DNA of 59,610 nt from NCBI GenBank assembly GCA_015207155.1, contig JADEXK010000037.1, positions 1 to 59,610 on the forward strand. Direction: 5' to 3'. Shown in pieces: positions 53,059 through 59,610 of this stretch. The position numbers and the translations under genes were made by a program. Below the pieces are notes generated by a model. The model saw only the letters and a program-made list of their open reading frames with translations, had not been told where the DNA came from and ran no database searches. The stretch comes from Nostocales cyanobacterium LEGE 11386 (lineage in GTDB: Bacteria; Cyanobacteriota; Cyanobacteriia; Cyanobacteriales; Nostocaceae). The first letter of the stretch is position 1, and each line of letters starts with the position of its first letter.

Positions 53059-54165
53059 GTGGTGAAAAGCTTCAATAGTCTGTTCGGCAAATCTAATAAA
53101 GGGGTGGGCATCGAACTTGCACCAGAACGGGTGAATGTAGTTCAGCTACGCAAGCAGCGCCAAGGCTTGAAATTAGAATCCTTAACATCAGTGGCAGTTC
53201 CAGAAGGTGTTGTTACTGATGGTCAAATCACCGACCCCCCTCAAATGGCGCAATTAATTCAGCAAGCACTGGCTGAGAGTAAAATCAAAGTTTCTCGTGT
53301 TGCTACTGGTGTACCAGGACGAGATTCAATTGTACGTCTGATACCTGTGCCAGCTGAGTTGGATGATAAAGAACTACGGGAGATGGTGTTAAACCATGAA
53401 GCAAGTTTATATTTACCCTATCCCCGTGAAGAAGCTGATGTAGATTATCAGAAACTTGGGTATTTTGTAGATGAGGATGGCATTGAAAAGGTACAGGTAT
53501 TGCTAGTTGCCACCCGCAAGGAGGTGACAGATACCTATATTAGTACGTTTGAACAGGCAGGATTGCAAATCGACATTTTAGAGATTAACAGTTTTGCGCT
53601 GATTCGGACGATTCGCGAACAACTACGACAATTCGGGCCGCAAGAGGCAGCAGTAGTAGTTGACATAGAGTTTGACAGCACAGAAATAGCCATCGTCATT
53701 AACGGAGTGCCGCAATTTTCGCGCACCGTGCCAATAGGCACTTATCAAATGCAAATGGCAATGGCTAGGGCGATGAGTTTGCCTACATCACGGGATATGG
53801 AATTGTTACAGGGAATGGTGATTCCCCCAACTCCCATAGATGGTGGGCAAACTGGGATGACTGAAGTCAATCCCAGTCTGGCAGCTTTGTTGAGAGTTTT
53901 AGGAGAACTCACAGATGAGTTGCGCCGTTCCATTGATTTTTACCTAAATCAAAGTGAAAACTTGGAGGTAGCGCAGATTTTCTTAGCTGGGCCAGGGGGC
54001 GGACTGCAACAGCTAGATGAGTTTTTCACTCAACGATTGAGCTTGCCAACTACCCAAATCGATCCGATTGTGTCTTTGTCTTTGGAAATTGATGAAGAAA
54101 AGTATCCCACAGCAAAACGTTCTGGCTTAGGGATAGTACTTGGTTTAGGAATGCGGGGGGTGTAA
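53059..54165 (+). CDS. pilM: Type IV pilus assembly protein PilM
   Basis: A 368-aa actin-like ATPase that forms the cytoplasmic ring of the pilus alignment complex. It has the N-terminal GVGIELAPERVNVVQLRKQ phosphate-1-like segment, VVVDIEFDSTEIAIV, and IFLAGPGGGL. GTG at 53059 is taken as the start; a GTG at the next codon is equally possible. It is the first gene of pilM-pilN-pilO-pilQ. The complex is used for twitching motility, hormogonium gliding or natural transformation in cyanobacteria. Confidence 0.93.
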   Translation: MVKSFNSLFGKSNKGVGIELAPERVNVVQLRKQRQGLKLESLTSVAVPEGVVTDGQITDPPQMAQLIQQALAESKIKVSRVATGVPGRDSIVRLIPVPAELDDKELREMVLNHEASLYLPYPREEADVDYQKLGYFVDEDGIEKVQVLLVATRKEVTDTYISTFEQAGLQIDILEINSFALIRTIREQLRQFGPQEAAVVVDIEFDSTEIAIVINGVPQFSRTVPIGTYQMQMAMARAMSLPTSRDMELLQGMVIPPTPIDGGQTGMTEVNPSLAALLRVLGELTDELRRSIDFYLNQSENLEVAQIFLAGPGGGLQQLDEFFTQRLSLPTTQIDPIVSLSLEIDEEKYPTAKRSGLGIVLGLGMRGV

Positions 54166-54169
54166 GAAA

Positions 54170-54940
54170 ATGTACAGTTTGGATATTAACTTTCTTAAAG
54201 ACCGCCCAATTTACCAGAAAAATCCTCACAAAAGCCGAGGAATTTCATTGCCCTCCGGGGATTTAACACCAGTGTATGTGGGAGTTGCCTTAGGTCTGTG
54301 TTTTCCAGCTTTTGTCGGAACTAGTTGGTGGTTTTTACAAGCAAAAAATGGCGAATTAGAGCAGCAAATAGCACAACTAGATCAGGAAAACAAGAGGTTA
54401 GAAACCGAGATTGGCAATATTAACAAAATTCGCGAAGAGACGAAAAGAGTCAAAGCGGAAACGCAAGGCTTAGTCACAGTATTTGATCAAATTCGTCCTT
54501 GGTCAGCTATGTTACAAGATTTGCGCGATCGCATACCAGCGACAGTACAAATTGAAAACGTTAAGCAACTTCCACCCACTCCCGCAGCCCAAGGACAGCC
54601 ACCCAGCAATCCGGCTGGAGGATTAGAAGTTACAGGACTAGCTCGTTCTTTTAATGATGTCAATGATTTCTTATTGACTCTACAACAGTCTCAATTCTTG
54701 AAATCCTCAGAAAGCAGAATTATCACCGCTACCTTAGTAGATGCACCAATACCGCCAGGCATCAATTCATCTGCTAACGGTGTGCAAATTAAACTACCCC
54801 AAGTAGTCAAATACACCATTCAATCAAGTCTAAGTGATGTTCCAGCTTCTGAGTTAATTCGGGAGTTAGAACAAAAAGGCACGGTTGGATTAGTAAGTCG
54901 AATTCGTAGTATGCAACAAACAGGAGTCATTTCCAAATGA
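54170..54940 (+). CDS. pilN: Type IV pilus assembly protein PilN
   Basis: 256 aa. The N-terminus has the PilM-binding motif YSLDINFLKDRP, as PilN proteins do, one transmembrane helix (about 38-58), then a coiled coil (LEQQIAQLDQENKRLETEIG) and a ferredoxin-like periplasmic domain. It begins four bases after the pilM stop and overlaps pilO by four bases, giving tight translational coupling. Confidence 0.92.
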   Translation: MYSLDINFLKDRPIYQKNPHKSRGISLPSGDLTPVYVGVALGLCFPAFVGTSWWFLQAKNGELEQQIAQLDQENKRLETEIGNINKIREETKRVKAETQGLVTVFDQIRPWSAMLQDLRDRIPATVQIENVKQLPPTPAAQGQPPSNPAGGLEVTGLARSFNDVNDFLLTLQQSQFLKSSESRIITATLVDAPIPPGINSSANGVQIKLPQVVKYTIQSSLSDVPASELIRELEQKGTVGLVSRIRSMQQTGVISK

Positions 54941-55704
54941 CGCTGAGTGAAGATTTCAATTTTGTAGACCAAGGCGGGGAATTCGGTTCAGAAACACCAG
55001 CCTATCCTGTTGTTTTTGGTATTAGCTTCACACCCAAAATTATCGGCATTTTAGTAGGAGTTTTGGGAATTGCTGGAGCGGCGTATATGCTGATGAATAT
55101 GGTAATGCCCGCTTGGGAGACCTATCAGCAGCAGCAGGCACAAAGCAACGACCTACAAGGGCAAATTGAGCAAAAAAAAGCCAGCATTAAAGAAATTGAC
55201 AAAGTAAAAGAGGAATTGGCTCAGGCAAAACAGCAAACAATCCAGGTTTTAAGTTTATTTGCTAATGAAAAAACCTTAGATACATTGCTACTGGATTTGA
55301 ATCGGTTAGTTGAGTCTGGTAATTCTCAAATTCCCGCTAATGCCGTGAGAGCCAAACTACAAAAGTTTGTGCCAGCTTCTCAACAAGCAGAACCAATTAA
55401 TGATGGCTCTCTTGGAGCAATAGTTGATGGCAAGTTAAAACGCAGTAGTATTAATGTTGAAGTTGTTGGCACTTTTGAACAAACGCAATCGATTATTCGT
55501 AATATTGAGCGTTTGCAGCCTTTGTTAATAGTTAAAGATTATCAAGCGACATTGGCTCCCGAACAGGCTAAAGATTCATCAGGTAAAGAGGTGCGTAGGA
55601 TAGGGCCTGCACCGATTACTACATCCTTCCAACTACAGGCGTTGATGCCACTTAATTCAGAAGAAGTAGCTGCTGCGGCTGAAGCAGCAAAACCTAAACA
55701 ATAA
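54937..55704 (+). CDS. pilO: Type IV pilus assembly protein PilO
   Basis: 255 aa. A cytoplasmic N-terminus of about 30 residues, one membrane helix (about 33-53, IIGILVGVLGIAGAAYMLMN), then a coiled coil and the periplasmic domain. It overlaps the end of pilN by ATGA at 54937-54940. No pilP gene follows; the secretin gene pilQ comes after a 210-base repeat-rich gap, as is usual in cyanobacteria. Confidence 0.9.
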   Translation: MTLSEDFNFVDQGGEFGSETPAYPVVFGISFTPKIIGILVGVLGIAGAAYMLMNMVMPAWETYQQQQAQSNDLQGQIEQKKASIKEIDKVKEELAQAKQQTIQVLSLFANEKTLDTLLLDLNRLVESGNSQIPANAVRAKLQKFVPASQQAEPINDGSLGAIVDGKLKRSSINVEVVGTFEQTQSIIRNIERLQPLLIVKDYQATLAPEQAKDSSGKEVRRIGPAPITTSFQLQALMPLNSEEVAAAAEAAKPKQ

Positions 55705-55716
55705 AAGTGCTTTTCT

Positions 55717-55755
55717 AAGTGCTGAGTGCTGAGTGCTGAGTGCTGAGTAGTGCTT
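55717..55755. repeat. AGTGCTG heptamer array between pilO and pilQ
   Basis: About five tandem GTGCTGA heptamers after the pilO stop. They belong to the same family as arrays elsewhere in the window. A second palindrome, AGCCTGC-CTAC-GCAGGCT, follows at about 55796-55813. Confidence 0.85.
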
Positions 55756-55914
55756 GATTCACCCACAGGCTAAGGCCTGGGGCTAAACAAACAAAGCCTG
55801 CCTACGCAGGCTAATTAGGCGCATCTTTATCTAAAAATGGTGTCACTACTGACAACAGTGTAACTACTCAAAGATTGTTGGTGAACAGGTGTTTTATAAA
55901 GTGAGGAATGAACT

Positions 55915-58239
55915 GTGAAACAGCTTCACGGTAATAGTGTAATATTAGGCGCTGCCGCTTTTGTATTTTTGGCAGCTCAACCCGCGTGGGCCCAGATTGC
56001 TCAAGTAACTGGGGTCAAACTTAATCCCGTTAATAATGGAATTAGCGTTGTTTTGAAAACTTCCTCAGGGTCGCGCCCGCAAGTTTTCACGACACAAAGA
56101 GGCAACGCTTTAGTCGCAGATATTATTAATACTCAACTACGTTTACCGCAAGGTAATAATTTTCGCCAAGATAACCCGGCTGCGGGAATTGCCTCGGTTC
56201 AAGTTATGCAACTTGATGCTAATAGCATTCGAGTGATGGTGACTGGCAGTAATAATATCCCCACTAGTCAACCTGTGGTGCGCAAGCAAGATGAAATTAC
56301 TCTCAGCTTTACCCCATCTTCAACCACCGCATCAACAGCAACTCCACCAAGACCAGCAGCACCGCCTGCTTCTACCCCAGCCCAACCAAGTCAAAATGTT
56401 TTGGTTCCTAACCCACAAGTTTCAATTGACGGTAGACCTGCTCTGCCTGCTGGCCCCGGTCAACCTGTGAGTCAAGCTCCTCCATTCTTACCCAGAGCAG
56501 TAGCCCCACCAGTGGGAGATATCGCTATTTCCGCTACAGATGCGTCTCCTAGCACCATTGACTTAGGAACTCAAGAACGCGTACCCCGCTTGGTGTTGAG
56601 AGATGCACCAGTCCGCGAGGTTTTGTCATTACTTGCCCGTGCGGCTGGTCTAAACCTGGCTTATGTAGGTGGCGAACAAGCTGCTGGAGGTCAGCAAGGT
56701 GCTGCTGAAGGTCAAGCAAGTTCTCAAACAATTTCTTTAGATATAGAAAATGAGCCGGTGCAAGATGTATTTAACTACGTTTTGCGCCTTAGTGGTTTAG
56801 AAGCTAACCGCAGTAATCGCACGATTTTCGTGGGGCCTAGTTTACCTAACTCCACCCGCGATGTAGTTATGCGTAGCTTGCGACTCAATCAAGTATCAGT
56901 GGGAGTCGCCCTGAACTTTTTAGTCGGCTTGGGGGCAGAAAGTGCCGTTAGCCGCGAACGTCAAGTTACTAGTGTGAATGCCGTACCTGTGGGTACTGGA
57001 GCAGCTCCCATTACTCAAACTCAGACAACTACAGAAACCAGACTGGAAACTCAGCGTGCTGAATTTAAAGACTCAAAGCCTTTACTGAGAGGTTTACAAG
57101 CATTAGGAGACGAGCGCACCAATTCTCTAACCTTGATTGGCCCTCCCAGGCAAGTTGAGATGGCAATGACTCAACTAAGTCAACTTGATATCCGTCGTCG
57201 TCAAGTGGCAGTTAACGTGAGGATTATTGATGTTAACCTGTTGAACACCCAAGACCAGAACGCTAGTTTTTCCTTTGGGATTGGCAATAACTTCTTTGTG
57301 AATGATGGTGGTGCAGCAGCACTAAACTTTGGTGGTTCGAGACCAGCTACACGAGGTGAAGCAACAAGCAGTGTAACTAGTAGACCTGTCATTGAGAATC
57401 CTGTTACAGGAGACATCTTTTTGGGTGATGGTTTTTTTAACCCACCAGCAGGTAGCAGACCATCAGCCAATCCTTCTTTAGGCGATCCTCTAAGACCTGG
57501 TATCACAGACTTTACACCTGGAACTCCGCCATCCGGTACAAATGCTGGAACTCCTGATACATATACATTTGCTCTTCCAACTTTGTTTCAATTTCCTAGA
57601 CGACTTCTGGCTAGTTTACAGGCTCAGGTACAAAATGGTAATGCCAAAATTTTGACTGACCCGACCTTAATTGTTCAAGAAGGTCAAACCGCTAATGTCA
57701 ACTTGACACAGGAAGTAGTAGGTAACATTACAAGAGAAATAGTTCGTGACGCAAATCTTGCTACAGAAACGATTTCAGCTGAAAAAGAGCAAGTAGGTTT
57801 AACTTTAGCGGTGAAAGTTGACCGAATTGACGATAACGGTTTTGTCTCTTTATCCGTGGCTCCTGTAGTCAAAGCACCCGTAGCTCCAGCTAGCATCAAT
57901 GTTGGAAATGGTAGTCAACAAATATTTTTAGTATCTGAGCGCTCTCTAAATTCTGGTGTAGTTCGCTTACGAGATGGTCAGACGCTAATTCTTTCAGGTA
58001 TTATTCAAGACTCAGACCGAACAACTGTTTCTAAAATCCCCCTCTTGGGTGATTTGCCACTAATTGGTTCGTTATTTAGATCAACAAACAGACAGAATCA
58101 GCGTAATGAGGTGATTGTGTTGTTGACACCTCAGGTAATGGATGACTCTGAGAACTCTGCCTATGGCTATAATTACAGCCCCAGCCCAGAGGTGCGGCAA
58201 ATGCTTGAGCGTCGTGGGTTGAGTGCGCCTCGGCGATAA
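55915..58239 (+). CDS. pilQ: Type IV pilus secretin PilQ
   Basis: 774 aa. A signal peptide (residues 1-26, ending AQPAWAQ) is followed by an AMIN domain (about 30-130) that binds peptidoglycan, a proline-rich linker (about 140-200), secretin N-domains (STN-type APVREVLSLLARAAGLNL near 220-240), and the secretin barrel (about 480-760: VQEGQTANV, GLTLAVKVDRID and VPLLGDLP-type SKIPLLGDLPLIGSLF). The GTG start at 55915 is supported by a GAGG upstream. It forms the outer-membrane pore for the pilus and DNA uptake. Confidence 0.94.
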   Translation: MKQLHGNSVILGAAAFVFLAAQPAWAQIAQVTGVKLNPVNNGISVVLKTSSGSRPQVFTTQRGNALVADIINTQLRLPQGNNFRQDNPAAGIASVQVMQLDANSIRVMVTGSNNIPTSQPVVRKQDEITLSFTPSSTTASTATPPRPAAPPASTPAQPSQNVLVPNPQVSIDGRPALPAGPGQPVSQAPPFLPRAVAPPVGDIAISATDASPSTIDLGTQERVPRLVLRDAPVREVLSLLARAAGLNLAYVGGEQAAGGQQGAAEGQASSQTISLDIENEPVQDVFNYVLRLSGLEANRSNRTIFVGPSLPNSTRDVVMRSLRLNQVSVGVALNFLVGLGAESAVSRERQVTSVNAVPVGTGAAPITQTQTTTETRLETQRAEFKDSKPLLRGLQALGDERTNSLTLIGPPRQVEMAMTQLSQLDIRRRQVAVNVRIIDVNLLNTQDQNASFSFGIGNNFFVNDGGAAALNFGGSRPATRGEATSSVTSRPVIENPVTGDIFLGDGFFNPPAGSRPSANPSLGDPLRPGITDFTPGTPPSGTNAGTPDTYTFALPTLFQFPRRLLASLQAQVQNGNAKILTDPTLIVQEGQTANVNLTQEVVGNITREIVRDANLATETISAEKEQVGLTLAVKVDRIDDNGFVSLSVAPVVKAPVAPASINVGNGSQQIFLVSERSLNSGVVRLRDGQTLILSGIIQDSDRTTVSKIPLLGDLPLIGSLFRSTNRQNQRNEVIVLLTPQVMDDSENSAYGYNYSPSPEVRQMLERRGLSAPRR

Positions 58240-58498
58240 GATAAGAAGCCCTGGCGAATGAATTCGCGGCTATACAAACCAAGTCCGCCTGCGCGGACTA
58301 ATAGGAATTCAAACCCGCGTAGGCGGCCTTCCCGGAGGGAAGTCGCTACGCTCCTTGTCTGTGTAGACGCGGTTTCTAACCGCCGATGTAACTTTAAGAG
58401 GTTGTTTTAAGAAGTTGCCTGAAAGTAAGTAGCAATCAATAGCAAGTTGGGGAGTGATTGACAAAGGATATCACTCAAATCAAAAATCTAGAATTAGC
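58240..58498. repeat. Dispersed GC-rich repeat after pilQ
   Basis: Between pilQ and the convergent DUF427 gene lies a block with several short palindromes (AGTCCGCCTGCGCGGACT near 58281-58298, CCCGCGTAGGCGG near 58314, CTTCCCGGAGGGAAG near 58328). These are typical dispersed cyanobacterial repeats. No gene was found. Confidence 0.65.
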
Positions 58499-58996
58499 TT
58501 ACCATCCCCAAGTACCAGGACTTCCCTTGAACGGCCCAACAACATCACTGGTAACCCAACCGCCATAAAAATTACCTGGTTGCGGTTGCACTTTTTCTCC
58601 ATTGACGTAGCAAGCATCCATGAGATGAGCATAAAAAGCTACATAATCTTTAAGAGATGCAAAGGCTGGTGTGGGATGAGGATAGAACCAAGCAGCATTG
58701 TTTACTTCTTTGTCACCAACGCGAATTGTGTAGTAACTAGCGGGCCCTTTCCATTCGCAAAAACTAGATTGCGGTGTCCGCAATAAGTATTCCATTTTGA
58801 TATCTGTTGGAGGGATGTAGTAAGAGGGTGGATGACTTGTTTCTAAAACACGCTTGGCGTTGTGGGTATCTGCAATTGTGACTCCATTAAAAATGATCTG
58901 AATATGTTTGCTGGTATCTTCTAGACGAGGGGGACGAGGGTAATCCCAAACTGATTCTTGTCCGGGAGCAGGATTAATGCGTTGGGGGTGTACCAT
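58499..58996 (-). CDS. DUF427 domain protein
   Basis: 165 aa. DUF427 features include GVTIADTHNAKRVLETSHPP, TPQSSFCEWKGPASYY, and NNAAWFYPHPTPAFASLKDYVAFY. ATG 58996 is chosen over an upstream TTG-rich extension to 59089 that has no family sequence. The family is of unknown function; structures show a compact beta barrel. It stands alone, convergent with pilQ. Confidence 0.83.
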   Translation of the reverse strand: MVHPQRINPAPGQESVWDYPRPPRLEDTSKHIQIIFNGVTIADTHNAKRVLETSHPPSYYIPPTDIKMEYLLRTPQSSFCEWKGPASYYTIRVGDKEVNNAAWFYPHPTPAFASLKDYVAFYAHLMDACYVNGEKVQPQPGNFYGGWVTSDVVGPFKGSPGTWGW

Positions 58997-59054
58997 AAAT
59001 AAGCAGTTGGGCAAAATTAAATTTATTTGTGCAGACAGGAAAGAGAAAAACAAT

Positions 59055-59143
59055 AGACATCTCCGAAAAAGAATGTAGAGACGTTCCATGGAACGTCTCT
59101 ACAAGGGTTCTAGGATACGCATATTTAATTTCTGGAGATGTCT
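59055..59143. mobile_element. TA-flanked MITE with nested palindrome
   Basis: AGACATCTCC (59055-59064) and GGAGATGTCT (59134-59143) are perfect 10-bp inverted ends, with TA at both outer borders (TAGACATCTCC ... GGAGATGTCTA). That pattern matches Tc1/mariner-IS630-type miniature elements that insert at TA. Inside lies a perfect 30-bp palindrome at 59074-59103 (core GACGTTCCATGGAACGTC). Confidence 0.65.
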
Positions 59144-59538
59144 AGTGTGTGTAATTAATTTTGTTTAGGCACTTAATTCAAACTTCGCGCCTTTATCAAG
59201 ATTAACGCGAGTTCAACGTTGTCGCCCAGCACAACGCACCATCAATGATTTGCGGTGCGTTAGGACTAAAGTCCATAAAGTAATGTAAATTGTTGAAATT
59301 CAGTTCGTAGTCAGGACTTTAGTCCTGATTTGAGAACTTTAGTTCTCACTACAAACTTTTAATTATTTACCCTGTTCTAAACACTACAAACCTTTAATTA
59401 TTTATGCCATCCTACTTAATCACCCTAAATCCTAAAACCAGTAGGGGGAGTCGGTGCGTTGGTAGTGTGTGATACCAATTCACGGCTTTGTTGCATGAAA
59501 GGAAAAAAAGACAGACCAATCCGAAGTAAGGATAGGAA
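59144..59538. repeat. Repeat-rich intergenic tail
   Basis: No gene is supported. It contains ATTAACGCGAGTTCAACG (about 59205), an AACGCACC...GGTGCGTT hairpin (about 59235-59260), and two successive hairpins at 59303-59356 (CAGGACT-TT-AGTCCTG and GAGAACT-TT-AGTTCTC) framed by GTTCGTAGT and ACTACAAAC. These are relatives of the 50.7 kb palindrome. Confidence 0.6.
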
Positions 59539-59610
59539 TTAGCCTTCGACTTTATAAGAGTCTGGCTTGCCTAACTGGATCATGCGATTAAGGGCGGCAC
59601 ATTGTAAAAA
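59539..59610 (-). CDS. 3' end of an unidentified gene (partial)
   Basis: The last 23 codons of a minus-strand frame read LQCAALNRMIQLGKPDSYKV and end EG-stop. The frame is open to the window edge. The style (ALNRMIxLGxPxSxKV near the stop) resembles the C-terminal end of some cyanobacterial transposases, but the evidence is too short for a firm call. Confidence 0.35.
   Translation of the reverse strand, partial: FLQCAALNRMIQLGKPDSYKVEG

Noticed and set aside
1..59610. CRISPR array, tRNA or rRNA genes
   Set aside because: No regularly spaced direct repeats of CRISPR size and no tRNA-like TTC-loop or rRNA sequence were seen by eye; the heptamer arrays are too short in unit length. A tRNA or structured RNA missed by eye is possible.

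Overview
The window comes from a filamentous, heterocyst-type cyanobacterium close to Nostoc/Anabaena. The evidence is the many GCGATCGC (HIP1) palindromes inside and between genes, the AT-rich intergenic DNA, heptamer arrays of the AGTGCTG/CAGCACT type, dispersed palindromic repeats, and cyanobacterial marker genes: a HetZ-family gene, a helical carotenoid protein, the CPP1-like chaperone, DUF2811, DUF4327, Ycf33-like and pilMNOQ. Species-level assignment is not possible from the window alone.

Layout. 1-6300: a high-affinity phosphate uptake operon pstS-pstC-pstA-pstB with a second pstB paralogue downstream; the two pstB genes are separated by a decayed LysR-type regulator. 6400-9460: a truncated gene remnant, a short-chain dehydrogenase, 4-hydroxyphenylpyruvate dioxygenase (tocopherol/plastoquinone-related tyrosine catabolism) and a HAD phosphatase. 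9500-15300: CPP1-like chaperone, an OmpR-type response regulator, DUF2811, hisIE, ChaB-like, hemL and a metallothionein with an SmtB-type operator upstream. 15600-23000: a pentapeptide-repeat Ser/Thr kinase, an FHA protein, recA with a LexA-like box, and a multi-PAS hybrid histidine kinase. 23000-31300: an XPB-like helicase overlapping a Bax1-like (DUF790) nuclease gene, small membrane proteins, a PanE-like reductase and a STAND/NB-ARC-TPR protein. 31400-42800: photorespiratory aminotransferase, HPP-family membrane protein, DUF1499, glycosyltransferase, potC-like permease, a second Ser/Thr kinase fused to a formylglycine-generating-enzyme (FGE/C-type-lectin-like) domain, Nudix, GNAT, conserved cyanobacterial small proteins, rbfA and a Ycf33-like gene. 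42900-51300: a Dam-type methylase convergent with a PD-(D/E)XK nuclease, the HetZ-family gene, a YrdC-family gene, larC, two lipoproteins, a decayed IS1634-like element and a helical carotenoid protein. 51600-59000: a sugar-type ABC binding lipoprotein, the type IV pilus assembly genes pilM-N-O-Q, and a DUF427 protein. The right end is repeat-rich and ends inside an unidentified gene.

How the genes fit together. Clear functional units are the pst operon, the helicase/nuclease pair, the methylase/nuclease pair (probable restriction-modification) and the pilus operon. Most other genes are single housekeeping or stress genes, as is normal for these genomes. The most notable signals are: the FGE domain of the second kinase, whose C-terminus has the sequence pattern expected of a diversity-generating retroelement variable region; the XPB-Bax1 pair, whose helicase gene appears to have absorbed an intergenic repeat in frame; the PstB paralogue with a substituted Q-loop; and several mobile or miniature elements that end, truncate or abut genes. 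All function calls come from reading the sequence without database searches.
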